Source: Deltaproteobacteria bacterium
GTDB taxonomy: Bacteria > Myxococcota_A > Polyangia > Polyangiales > Houyiibacteriaceae
Length of the DNA stretch: 12,794 nucleotides
Assembly: GCA_027295555.1 (NCBI GenBank)
Contig: JAPUKT010000232.1
Span: 1-12,794, forward strand
Direction: 5' to 3'
In this document: positions 6,549-12,794 of the stretch, piece after piece
Layout of the letters: each line of letters starts with the position of its first letter
Position numbering within the stretch: position 1 is the stretch's first letter
Program-made: the position numbers and the translations under genes
The notes under the pieces: generated by a model
What the model saw: only the letters and a program-made list of their open reading frames with translations
What the model was told of the DNA's origin: nothing
Databases searched by the model: none

Positions 6549-7907
6549 TCAGGTCGCCTCGTCTCCCTTTTCGGCGCCGAGCTTCCGATAGATCGTTCGT
6601 GCAGAGATTCCGAGCAGTTGCGCCGCGAGTTGTTTGTCGCCTGCCGTGTGCTGAAGCGTGCCGTGGATCACGCGTCGTTCGACCTCGCTCAGCGGCGTAC
6701 CGACCGGAAATGTGAACGCGTCGACTTGAGGTTCGGCGCGTGCGACCGGGTCGGGAAGGTCGCCGAGCTTGATGACCCCGCTGGTGTTGAGAACCACCGC
6801 TCGTTCGATGACGTTTTGAAGCTCTCGAACATTGCCGGGCCAGTCGTATGCGATGAGCTGCTGAAGCGCGTCTCTATCTACAGCGAGTGGCTCTTTTTGA
6901 TTCTTGGTGCAGTAAGTCTCGACGAAGTGCTCAGTAAGCAACGGGATATCTTCATGGCGTGCGCGGAGCGGTGGGCTCGTGAGCGCGATGACGTTGAGAC
7001 GGTAGTACAGATCTTTCCGGAAATCGCCTCCATCGACTGCTGCATGCAGGTCCCGGTTCGTCGCTGTGATCAGTCGGAAGTCGGCCTTCTTGGTTCGACC
7101 GCCGACTGGTTGGTACTCGCCCTCTTGCAGAACGCGGAGCAGCTTCACTTGCACGGCGGGCGACATCTCACCGATCTCGTCCAGGAATAGGGTGCCGCCT
7201 TCGGCCTCCGCGACGCGTCCGTCACGACGTACGACAGCACCCGTAAACGCGCCCTTTTCGTGGCCGAAAAGCTCCGACTCGACGATAGTCTCGGGGAGCG
7301 CGCAAAGATTCACGCCCACGAACTGCCCACGTCCACTGCGTTCGTGGATGAAGCGCGCCAGCAGCTCTTTGCCGGTCCCGCTCTCGCCGAGAATCAATAC
7401 GTTTGCCGACGACGGTGCGGCTTGCGTCGCGATCTCGAGGGCATGTCGAAGCGCCGCCGCCGACCCGATGATGCTTCGATCGCTCAACTGCGAGAGTTGT
7501 TGGCGGAGGTCCTTGTTTTCGACGACGAGTTGGTGGCGCTCAGCAGCTTTGCGAACTGTCTTCACCATCTGCATTCGCTTGAGTGGCTTCTCGACGAAGT
7601 CGTAGGCTCCGGCGCGCATGGCGTCGACCGCCTTTTCGACCGTCCCGAATGCGGTCATCAGCACGACCTCGGCGTCGGGGACCACGGTCTTCAAGGCTTT
7701 CACGAGCTCTATGCCGTTCATGCCGGGCATCATCAGGTCGCTGACGACCACGTGGACCGCGTGTCGGCGACACACGTCGAGTGCCTTCTGTCCGCTCGTG
7801 GCGGTGAGCACCGCGAAGCCTTCTCGTTCGAAGATCCTGCGGAGCGATTCGATGTTCGGCGCCTCGTCGTCGACGACGAGCACGGAGATTTCGTTGGAAT
7901 CGGTCAT
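6549..7907 (-). CDS. NtrC-family σ54-dependent response regulator
   Basis: A two-component transcription activator of 452 residues with the full REC-AAA+-HTH layout. The receiver domain (about 7-122) has the acidic pair D13/D14, phospho-acceptor D57 in SDLMMPGMNG, T85 and K107. The σ54-activator ATPase (about 146-375) has Walker A GESGTGKE (174-181), the σ54-contacting GAFTGA loop (219-224), Walker B GGTLFLDEIGEM (237-248), the R-finger region RKDLYYRLNV and WPGNVRELQNVIERA. A Fis-type helix-turn-helix ends the protein (about 425-442, LAAQLLGISARTIYRKL). I chose the ATG at 7907 because the receiver begins seven residues later; upstream in-frame starts at 7937 and 8003 would add an unstructured leader running through the operator palindrome. 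All key residues are present, so it should be phosphorylatable and able to activate σ54. No histidine kinase adjoins it. It lies directly upstream of gspC and is the obvious candidate activator of that operon. PilR, AtoC or ZraR-like names would be equally unproven. Confidence 0.95.
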   Translation of the reverse strand: MTDSNEISVLVVDDEAPNIESLRRIFEREGFAVLTATSGQKALDVCRRHAVHVVVSDLMMPGMNGIELVKALKTVVPDAEVVLMTAFGTVEKAVDAMRAGAYDFVEKPLKRMQMVKTVRKAAERHQLVVENKDLRQQLSQLSDRSIIGSAAALRHALEIATQAAPSSANVLILGESGTGKELLARFIHERSGRGQFVGVNLCALPETIVESELFGHEKGAFTGAVVRRDGRVAEAEGGTLFLDEIGEMSPAVQVKLLRVLQEGEYQPVGGRTKKADFRLITATNRDLHAAVDGGDFRKDLYYRLNVIALTSPPLRARHEDIPLLTEHFVETYCTKNQKEPLAVDRDALQQLIAYDWPGNVRELQNVIERAVVLNTSGVIKLGDLPDPVARAEPQVDAFTFPVGTPLSEVERRVIHGTLQHTAGDKQLAAQLLGISARTIYRKLGAEKGDEAT

Positions 7908-7931
7908 GCGGGACTCTCTGGCAACCTGTGT

Positions 7932-8002
7932 TGACATTATGTCAGGAGATGACAAGTCGTCCACACTTTTTGACACCATATAACCCATTGTAATTGCTGA
8001 CA
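7932..8002. promoter_or_regulatory. TGACA/TGTCA operator cluster upstream of the response regulator
   Basis: TGACA occurs on the plus strand at 7932, 7950, 7971 and 7998, and TGTCA at 7940. The 7932 and 7940 copies form a perfect 13-base inverted repeat, TGACAT-T-ATGTCA (7932-7944). Five copies of one pentamer within 71 bases, plus three more before gspC, point to a shared binding protein. The palindrome covers the candidate -10 of the regulator gene, which would suit autorepression. No GG-N10-GC promoter is visible here. Confidence 0.5.
7936..7963 (-). promoter_or_regulatory. Possible σ70-type promoter of the response regulator
   Basis: On the minus strand TGGACG (7963-7958, 4/6 to TTGACA) is followed after 16 bases by CATAAT (7941-7936, 5/6 to TATAAT). 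A start near 7929 would leave a leader of about 22 bases to the ATG at 7907. The -10 lies inside the TGACATAATGTCA palindrome. This is a weak match, supported mainly by placement. Confidence 0.35.
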
Positions 8003-8068
8003 TTATTGAGGTGGGATTCCACGGTAGGGGTTGAGCACCCCCTTGCGAGATGCAAACCCCGGGCCAGC

Positions 8069-9094
8069 TCAGAACAACAACGGAAGCTGGCGGCCGAAAG
8101 ACTCAGGCGGCTCTGGGGCGATGAGTGGCGCTTTTTCGAGCTCGTGGTTGAGCCCGAGCCGATCACAATGCGTCGCGAAGAGCTGCTCGATGGTGGCCCA
8201 TCGTGCGCCCTTCCCAACCATGCGGGAGCCGAAGCGACTGTCGCTCGTGCGACCGCCCCGGACATCGCGGATCGCGTTCATCACGCGTTGGTGCCGCAGC
8301 GGGAAGGCGTCAGCCAGGCGCTCTTCGAAGATCGGGCCGACTTCGAGCGGGAGGCGCAAGAGGATCTTGAACGCGTGCTTGGCGCCGGCGTCGCGTGCGC
8401 GCTTTAGAATTTCCGGAATCTGATCGTCATTCAGCCCTGGGATGATCGGAGCGACCCCCACGGCCGTATCGAGGCCAGCTTCCGAGAGAAGCCGAAGCGT
8501 CTCGAATCGCTTGCTCGGAGAGCTGGCGAACGGCTCGATGGCCCGCGCGTATTCATCGTTGGCAAACGGGATGCTCAGCGCGATGCGGCAGGGAGCCCTT
8601 TCTTGGAGCTCCTGCAACACGTCGATATCGCGACGAACGAGCTTTCCCTTGGTGATGATCGTGACCGGATTGGCGTGGTCGACGCAGGCCTCGAGGCAAC
8701 CACGCGTCAACTCGTAGTGCGCCTCGAGCGGCTGGTAGCAATCGGTGTTGCCTGAAAACGCCACGACCTCGCGCCGCCAAGACTTCTTTTTGAACGTGGC
8801 GCGCAGCTGTTCGACGATGTTCACCTTCACGACAATTTGCCGCTCGAAGTCCGTGCCTGCGCCAAAGCCGAGGTATGGATGGGTCGGGCGCGCATAGCAG
8901 TACGCGCATCCGTGAAAGCACCCGCGGTACGGATTCACACTCCAACGAAAGCCCACGTCGGGGCTTTCGTTCTGCGCGAGCGCGGTCTTGGCGTGCTCCT
9001 CATACACGCGCAGGTCGGCAGGCGGGGGCACTCCCTCCCACTCCACGTACGCCTCCTCGAAGCGATTCGGCGGATTGTTGCGCTCACGAGGCAC
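8069..9094 (-). CDS. Radical SAM protein, PA0069 / SplB-like family
   Basis: A 341-residue radical SAM enzyme. The [4Fe-4S] motif CxxxCxxC is at C59, C63 and C66 in RGCFHGCAYCYARPTHPYLGF, a stretch typical of the PA0069/Rv2578c family and related to spore photoproduct lyase-like proteins. Downstream are the barrel features VVAFSGNTDCYQPLE, PVTIITKGKLVRRD and GVAPIIPGLND. It reduces S-adenosylmethionine to a 5'-deoxyadenosyl radical, but the substrate of this family is not established as far as I know, so no pathway is assigned. The start is a GTG at 9094 with only a weak AGG upstream; the first 45 residues (NPPNRFEEAYVEWEG...) also look family-like. The gene follows a terminator-like hairpin, so it may have its own promoter. 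The following regulator is about 160 bases away. True spore photoproduct lyase is unlikely here. Confidence 0.9.
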   Translation of the reverse strand: MPRERNNPPNRFEEAYVEWEGVPPPADLRVYEEHAKTALAQNESPDVGFRWSVNPYRGCFHGCAYCYARPTHPYLGFGAGTDFERQIVVKVNIVEQLRATFKKKSWRREVVAFSGNTDCYQPLEAHYELTRGCLEACVDHANPVTIITKGKLVRRDIDVLQELQERAPCRIALSIPFANDEYARAIEPFASSPSKRFETLRLLSEAGLDTAVGVAPIIPGLNDDQIPEILKRARDAGAKHAFKILLRLPLEVGPIFEERLADAFPLRHQRVMNAIRDVRGGRTSDSRFGSRMVGKGARWATIEQLFATHCDRLGLNHELEKAPLIAPEPPESFGRQLPLLF

Positions 9095-9115
9095 TGAACA
9101 AACCTACAGTAACAC

Positions 9116-9152
9116 GCCTCAGAGCGCAAGACGCTGGCACGGACGCTGAGGC
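9116..9152 (-). terminator. Bulged stem-loop after the phosphoesterase gene, possible terminator
   Basis: GCCTCAG (9116-9122) pairs perfectly with CTGAGGC (9146-9152). Including a bulged A, the inner GCG/CGC extends the stem to about nine or ten pairs. It begins four bases past the phosphoesterase TAG. The downstream sequence is only moderately T-rich (GTGTTACTGTAGGTTTGTT) with no clean T-run, so it may be a weak or Rho-assisted terminator, or an mRNA-stabilising hairpin. Confidence 0.45.
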
Positions 9153-9155
9153 TGC

Positions 9156-10265
9156 CTAGTCGGCGTAAGGGATTGCTTCGCAGGGTTCGTGGGCGCCGTG
9201 CCAGCGCATCAGCGTGGTTTGGGGCTTGCCGTCTTCGTCGTAGCTGATGACTGCGTAGGTGAGCCCGCTGTCTTGGCCGAGGTACTGAAGGTCGAGGTTG
9301 ATCATCTTCACCCACGTACCGGTGTTGACGAGGATCCGATCGTTGGGGAGCTGCAAGTATCGTGGGCCATGGCTATGACCTACGATGAGGGTATGCGCCC
9401 CCCGGATCTTGTTGAGGGCGCGAATCGCTTGTTCGTCGTACCCCCCGCTCGTCACCTCGAAGACCTCTTCGCGCAGCAGCCGGGGAAAGTTCACGATGCG
9501 GTCGCGCCAGGCTTGGATCGTGAAGATGCGGTGGCGGAGAAAGTACACGGTCGAGCGCCACACGAAGTTCAGGACGAACCGTGGGTCGAGCAGGAGAGAC
9601 CACCAAAGGAAGCGCCGAAGGGGCTGGATGCGATCCACGTGACTTCGGACTTCCTTGAGTGGATTCATCACCTCCAAGATCCACAGACTTCCCCAGGGGA
9701 GGGCGAGCACCTCCGTGCCGTCGCGACGGGTGCGCGTTATCTGTGAGTAATCGACCCGGTGGATGCGCTCGAACTGGTGGCCGTGACGAATCTGAATCCC
9801 CTCCGGGAGGTAGTACGTATCCGAGGAAGTCACGAAGCTCACGCGGTCCGAAGCCTCGCCCGGTGCGACGTATCGGCGAAAGAGCTCTTGGACCCCGGGA
9901 AACCAGAGATCGAGGTCGTGATTTCCCGGTAGGTATGTCACGCAGTTAGTTGGCTTCTGCAGAAACTCTTTGATCGCCAACACGAACTTGGGATGGCCGT
10001 CGAGGCATTGCTGCAGCTTGGCTACCGCGATCTCTTCGGTCACTTCGGTCGGCCATTGGCCCGCGATCTTCACCTTTAACAGGTCGAAGATGTCGCCGTT
10101 CAGAATCAGCTCGACCCTGCCGTCCGGCCCCGCCAGTCGATCGTAGTGTTCGAGAAGCTCGGCGAAGCGATCGTCGTGGATGAAGTCCTCGAGCGGGTTC
10201 AGTTGTCCGCGTCCGGTCCCCGTTCCTAGATGCAGGTCGCTGAGCACGACCCGGTAAAGCTTCAC
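9156..10265 (-). CDS. Calcineurin-like metallophosphoesterase
   Basis: A 369-residue dimetal phosphoesterase. All motifs are present in order: DLH (D10, H12), GDIFD (D58), GNHD (N115, H116), HGH (161-163) and GHSH (296-299). It should hydrolyse a phosphomonoester or phosphodiester using two metal ions. The layout recalls LpxH-type UDP-diacylglucosamine hydrolases, but the segment between HGH and GHSH is unusually long, about 130 residues. It contains a strongly aromatic, basic stretch (216-253; RRFLWWSLLL, FVWRSTVYFLRH) that could be a lid or membrane-contact element. That interpretation is inference, and the substrate is unknown. The start is GTG at 10265, with a run of seven G about ten bases upstream as ribosome site; the SDLHLG motif at residues 9-14 leaves no room for a later start. 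It follows cysH by 53 bases and may share its transcript. There is no obvious functional link to sulfate assimilation, although 3'-phosphoadenosine phosphate disposal needs a phosphatase, usually of another fold. Confidence 0.88.
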   Translation of the reverse strand: MKLYRVVLSDLHLGTGTGRGQLNPLEDFIHDDRFAELLEHYDRLAGPDGRVELILNGDIFDLLKVKIAGQWPTEVTEEIAVAKLQQCLDGHPKFVLAIKEFLQKPTNCVTYLPGNHDLDLWFPGVQELFRRYVAPGEASDRVSFVTSSDTYYLPEGIQIRHGHQFERIHRVDYSQITRTRRDGTEVLALPWGSLWILEVMNPLKEVRSHVDRIQPLRRFLWWSLLLDPRFVLNFVWRSTVYFLRHRIFTIQAWRDRIVNFPRLLREEVFEVTSGGYDEQAIRALNKIRGAHTLIVGHSHGPRYLQLPNDRILVNTGTWVKMINLDLQYLGQDSGLTYAVISYDEDGKPQTTLMRWHGAHEPCEAIPYAD

Positions 10266-10272
10266 TGCGAGC

Positions 10273-10290
10273 TACCCCCCCAACGGGGTA
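10273..10290. other. Small inverted repeat in the cysH-phosphoesterase gap
   Basis: TACCCC (10273-10278) and GGGGTA (10285-10290) form a six-pair stem with a six-base loop, just upstream of the phosphoesterase GTG. In the mRNA one arm contains the G-run that would serve as ribosome site, so folding could mask it. There is no T-run, so it is not a convincing terminator. It may be incidental in this G/C-rich gap. Confidence 0.25.
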
Positions 10291-10318
10291 ACGCGAAGCG
10301 CGCCGGCGGGCCAGCTTC

Positions 10319-11071
10319 CTACAAACCGCTCGACTTCAGGCTCTGGTCCTCTTCTTCGGTCAGCGGCAGGTGCAGGCCGCACTCTGGCTTCTTGCCCAGG
10401 ATGCGCCCGTCGCGGGGATCCATGTCGTCCGTGGTTGGAATCGTGGAGTGGTGGTCACCGATCGATCGGTACCCCTGCGCGACGAGAGGATGGTGCGGCA
10501 GATCGTGCTGCACCATGTAGTTGTCGATGTCTTCGGAGGTCCACCGGAGGATGGGGTGGATCTTGATCCTCCCGTCCTGGCGATCGATGCGACGCAGGCC
10601 GCCGCGGTGCTCGGTTTGGTCTGCTCGAAGGCCAGCCATCCAGGCTTCTGTGCCCAACTCTTGCAATGCCCGTTGCATGGGCTCGATCTTGTTGATCTGC
10701 AAGTATCGCTGAACGCCTTCCTCGCCTTGCTCCCACAGCTTGCCGTAGAGCGCCTCTTGGCGTGCCGCCGACATCGTGGGCGAATAGAACCGAACATCGA
10801 GATCGAGGCGTTTGATCAGGTCATCCGCGAATTGGTACGTCTCCTCGAAGAAGTATCCGGTATCGACGCAGACGATCGGTATGCGAGGCGCAACGCGATG
10901 GATCAGGTGCAGCATCACGGCGGAGCTGGAGCCGAAGCTGGTGGACGCGATCAGCCGGTCGCCATAGCGCTCGTGCGCCCACGCGATCAGCTCTTCGGGC
11001 GTAGACGCCTCGAGGGCTCGATTCTCTCGATCCAAGTCAGAGTCGACGGTGGCGATGCGTGCGGCTTCCAT
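10319..11071 (-). CDS. cysH: Phosphoadenylyl-sulfate (PAPS) reductase CysH
   Basis: Reduces activated sulfate (PAPS, possibly APS) to sulfite with thioredoxin or glutaredoxin as electron donor, in assimilatory sulfate reduction in the cytoplasm. The protein has 250 residues from the ATG at 11071. The PP-loop-like substrate site is at about 42-55 (STSFGSSSAVML), followed by IVCVDTGYFFEETY. The conserved HPILRWTSEDIDNYM is near 171-185, then LVAQGYRSIGDHHSTIP. The C-terminal catalytic cysteine is in ECGLH. The cysteine pairs that bind the [4Fe-4S] cluster of APS reductases are absent, so the cluster-free PAPS type is favoured; cluster-free enzymes with other substrate preference are also known. 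An in-frame TTG at 11113 would add 14 residues, but the ATG has GGA about six bases upstream and is preferred. No other sulfate-assimilation gene is visible nearby. gor lies upstream and could support the glutathione/glutaredoxin supply. Two palindromes in the upstream gap suggest regulation separate from gor. Confidence 0.92.
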   Translation of the reverse strand: MEAARIATVDSDLDRENRALEASTPEELIAWAHERYGDRLIASTSFGSSSAVMLHLIHRVAPRIPIVCVDTGYFFEETYQFADDLIKRLDLDVRFYSPTMSAARQEALYGKLWEQGEEGVQRYLQINKIEPMQRALQELGTEAWMAGLRADQTEHRGGLRRIDRQDGRIKIHPILRWTSEDIDNYMVQHDLPHHPLVAQGYRSIGDHHSTIPTTDDMDPRDGRILGKKPECGLHLPLTEEEDQSLKSSGL

Positions 11072-11085
11072 GGCGATCCGGAGTA

Positions 11086-11096
11086 ACTTGACAAGT
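11086..11096. promoter_or_regulatory. Operator-like palindrome just before cysH
   Basis: ACTTG-A-CAAGT is a perfect inverted repeat centred at 11091, 15-25 bases upstream of the cysH ATG. A related half, CTTGTCA, recurs at 11125-11131 as the exact reverse complement of the TGACAAG at 11089-11095. A repressor site or an mRNA hairpin at the ribosome site are both possible. Confidence 0.3.
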
Positions 11097-11155
11097 CTGG
11101 TGCGGATTTGCAACGCGTCCAGGCCTTGTCAGAGCATCTAATCACATTGAGCCAC

Positions 11156-11172
11156 AAAATACAGCATATTTT
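11156..11172. promoter_or_regulatory. AT-rich operator-like palindrome upstream of cysH, with possible promoter
   Basis: AAAATA (11156-11161) and TATTTT (11167-11172) form a perfect 6+6 inverted repeat around CAGCA. It stands out as AT-rich in GC-rich DNA, in the 144-base gap between gor and cysH. On the minus strand TTGGGG (11190-11185), a 16-base spacer and TATGCT (11168-11163) make a plausible σ70 promoter whose -10 lies in the palindrome. That would suit repression of cysH when sulfur is plentiful. The binding protein is unknown. Confidence 0.35.
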
Positions 11173-11215
11173 CGACCAGCACCACCCCAATATTCTTGAC
11201 TATTTACATCGGCAA

Positions 11216-12553
11216 TTATCGGAGTATGACGAATTCCTCGGCCGATGTCGGGTGAATCCCGATCGTTGCGTCGAAGACCGCCTTGGTTGCTCCCGCTTTC
11301 ATTGCGACCGCCAAGCCCTGAATGATCTCGGCCGCGCCGTGCCCGGCCATGTGGCAACCGACGACCCGGTCGTCCTCGGCGTTCACGACGAGCTTGATGA
11401 TGGTTCGTTCTTTGCGCTCACTCATCGTCAGCTTCAGTGGCGTGAATACCGACCGGTAGACGCGCACGTCCGGACAACGGTGCCAGGCTTCCTCTTCAGT
11501 GAGGCCGACGGTGGCGAGCTCTGGTTGGCAGAAGACTGTGGTCGGGATGTTGAGATAGTCGATTCGGAAGTCGCCCTTGCCGAAGAACCGGTGAGCGAAG
11601 TGCATCCCTTCTGCAATGGCGACGGGGGTGAGCTGCATGCGGTCGGTGACGTCGCCTACGGCGTGGATGGACGGCACCCGGCTCGTGTAGTCTTCGTCGA
11701 CCACGATGCCTCCTCGCTGCCCGAGCTCGACTCCGAGAGCTTCCAGTCCGAGGCCGTCGGTGTTGGGCGTGCGGCCGATCGCAAACAAGGGAAAATCGGT
11801 CTCGAGCACTTCGCCGTTGTCGAGCCTGGCTTCGATGCTGGAGCCGCTCTTGCGAAGCTCTTTTACCTGCGTGTCGAGAAGGATCCGGACACCCTTGGCC
11901 TCGATCTCATCGTGAAGATGGCAGCGCAGATCTCGGTCGAATCCTCTGAGGATCTCTTCGCCGCGGTGGACGATGGTGACGTCGACCCCCAACGCACAAA
12001 ACACCGAGCTGAGCTCGAGAGCGACGTAGCCGGCGCCAACCACCAGCATCCGCTTCGGTAGCACTGGAAGCGAAAAGACAGCGTTGGAGGTCAGTGCGAG
12101 CTCGGCTCCCGGAATGTCTGGCGTGAGAGGGCGGCCGCCGGTCGCGATCAAGATCCGCGTAGCCGTTCGCTCGGCACCTTCGATGCGAACGGTGTGTGGG
12201 TCGAGCAGCTCTGCGCGGCCCCGAAATAGATCGACCTCTGCGTGCTCGAGGAGCTCGAGGTAGATCCCGTTGAGTCGCGCGATCACTCGGTTCTTGTTCT
12301 CGAGGAGCGTAGGCCAATCAAATGCAGCTTCGCCGGACCAACCGTAGCCGCGCGCGTCGACCAAGTCGTGTGCGAAATGGGAGCCGTACACGAAGAGCTT
12401 CTTTGGCACGCATCCGACGTTGACACACGTCCCGCCGAGTCGATCCATCTCGCAGATCGCGACACGCGCGCCCAGCTCGCTCGCGATCCGAGCGGCTCTC
12501 ACACCGCCGGAACCTGCTCCGACGACGATCAGGTCGTAGTCATGGTTCGCCAT
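11216..12553 (-). CDS. gor: Glutathione-disulfide reductase (class I pyridine nucleotide-disulfide oxidoreductase)
   Basis: NADPH-dependent flavoenzyme that reduces glutathione disulfide in the cytoplasm. The protein has 445 residues from the ATG at 12553. The FAD Rossmann motif is VGAGSGGVRAAR (11-22). The redox-active disulfide is C43/C48 in GGTCVNVGCVPKK. A second Rossmann fold for NADPH is VVGAGYVALE (171-180), and the following HR and R (196-203, HRGEEILR) fit the arginines that bind the 2'-phosphate of NADPH. The second FAD motif is SIHAVGDVTD (295-304), and the dimerisation domain ends in the catalytic HPTSAEEF (434-441). Length and motifs match glutathione reductase better than dihydrolipoamide dehydrogenase or mercuric reductase; a related low-molecular-weight thiol such as trypanothione or glutathione amide cannot be excluded. 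A GTG at 12565 would add four residues. Neither start has a clear Shine-Dalgarno. It follows the upstream partial gene by 36 bases, so co-transcription is likely. Confidence 0.9.
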   Translation of the reverse strand: MANHDYDLIVVGAGSGGVRAARIASELGARVAICEMDRLGGTCVNVGCVPKKLFVYGSHFAHDLVDARGYGWSGEAAFDWPTLLENKNRVIARLNGIYLELLEHAEVDLFRGRAELLDPHTVRIEGAERTATRILIATGGRPLTPDIPGAELALTSNAVFSLPVLPKRMLVVGAGYVALELSSVFCALGVDVTIVHRGEEILRGFDRDLRCHLHDEIEAKGVRILLDTQVKELRKSGSSIEARLDNGEVLETDFPLFAIGRTPNTDGLGLEALGVELGQRGGIVVDEDYTSRVPSIHAVGDVTDRMQLTPVAIAEGMHFAHRFFGKGDFRIDYLNIPTTVFCQPELATVGLTEEEAWHRCPDVRVYRSVFTPLKLTMSERKERTIIKLVVNAEDDRVVGCHMAGHGAAEIIQGLAVAMKAGATKAVFDATIGIHPTSAEEFVILR

Positions 12554-12589
12554 GATGTCGGGCACAGGTATGGCTTACGGATCGATTTG

Positions 12590-12794
12590 TTACCAGCTTG
12601 CGAATTCACGAAGGGCCTGCACCGCGGAGATCTCGGTACACCCGCCCTGGAGGAGGGTCATCGCACCCTCTTCGGTAACCCCTACGTAGAGCTCACGCAC
12701 GTCGTCCGGTACGAGCGGCACGAGCCTCTCTTCGACACCCGCTTTCGCCAGCAAGGCGTTCAGCGCACGAACGAGCGAGCGGACCGCAACCGTG
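12590..12794 (-). CDS. Unrecognised protein, C-terminal 67 residues only
   Basis: An open frame enters from the right edge and ends in TAA at 12592-12590. It reads TVAVRSLVRALNALLAKAGV... and ends ...VQALREFASW. The composition is ordinary for a real coding sequence here (G/C-rich third positions, alternating helix-like and charged segments), and its stop lies 36 bases before gor. I do not recognise the family from this fragment. One cysteine occurs near the end (LLQGGCTEIS). The start and most of the protein are outside the window, so no function is assigned. Confidence 0.6.
   Translation of the reverse strand, partial: TVAVRSLVRALNALLAKAGVEERLVPLVPDDVRELYVGVTEEGAMTLLQGGCTEISAVQALREFASW

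Noticed and set aside
7260..7934. Plus-strand open frame of 224 codons opposite the response regulator
   Set aside because: Antisense to a well-supported gene and low in recognisable motifs; the long open frame is explained by GC-rich third positions.
7908..8003. Upstream start at 8003 for the response regulator (32 extra residues)
   Set aside because: The receiver domain begins normally right after the ATG at 7907, and the extension would translate straight through the operator palindrome and promoter.
8026..8043. AGGGG/CCCCT inverted repeat after the radical SAM gene as a terminator
   Set aside because: The stem is only five pairs and is not followed by a T-run; the evidence is too weak to call.
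11108..12061. Plus-strand open frame of 317 codons opposite gor
   Set aside because: It overlaps the whole C-terminal half of a clear glutathione reductase on the other strand and shows no family motif.
1..12794. tRNA, rRNA, CRISPR array, insertion sequence, integrase or attachment site
   Set aside because: Nothing resembling these was seen on either strand; the only direct repeats are the short gspD duplication and the TGTCA boxes.

Overview
The window is GC-rich, gene-dense DNA from what looks like a Gram-negative bacterium. The outer-membrane secretin, the σ54-type regulator and the general style of the proteins (a long GspD with a charged tail, a radical SAM protein of the PA0069 type) would fit a Myxococcota/Deltaproteobacteria-like lineage. 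That assignment is a guess from gene content; no rRNA or other phylogenetic marker is present. All ten genes lie on the minus strand, so transcription runs from the right edge to the left edge. No gene-free stretch exceeds 300 bases, and I see no tRNA, rRNA, CRISPR array, insertion sequence or phage gene.

Right part (about 9,150-12,794), in transcription order: the C-terminal end of an unrecognised protein, a glutathione-disulfide reductase (gor), a PAPS-type sulfonucleotide reductase (cysH), and a calcineurin-like metallophosphoesterase. gor and cysH are both thiol-redox genes: PAPS reductase is recycled by thioredoxin or glutaredoxin, and glutaredoxin depends on glutathione kept reduced by Gor. 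The gap before cysH is AT-rich and holds two operator-like palindromes, so cysH probably has its own regulated promoter. A bulged hairpin just after the phosphoesterase stop is a likely transcript end.

Middle part (about 6,420-9,094): a radical SAM protein of the PA0069/SplB-like family, then an NtrC-type σ54-dependent response regulator with no sensor kinase beside it. Its promoter region carries a cluster of TGACA/TGTCA half-sites, including a perfect 13-base palindrome.

Left part (1 to about 6,410): the start of a type II secretion operon in the order gspC-gspD-gspE-gspF, with gspF cut by the left edge. Genes are packed with 4-base overlaps or gaps of a few bases. A very good -24/-12 (σ54) promoter lies at the start of gspC, and three more TGTCA half-sites lie about 120-150 bases upstream of the predicted transcript start. 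The simplest model is that the adjacent regulator binds TGTCA boxes, activates the secretion operon through σ54 and controls its own gene. This regulatory circuit is the most interesting content of the window. The gene families themselves are known ones, and I see no clearly undescribed molecular machine.
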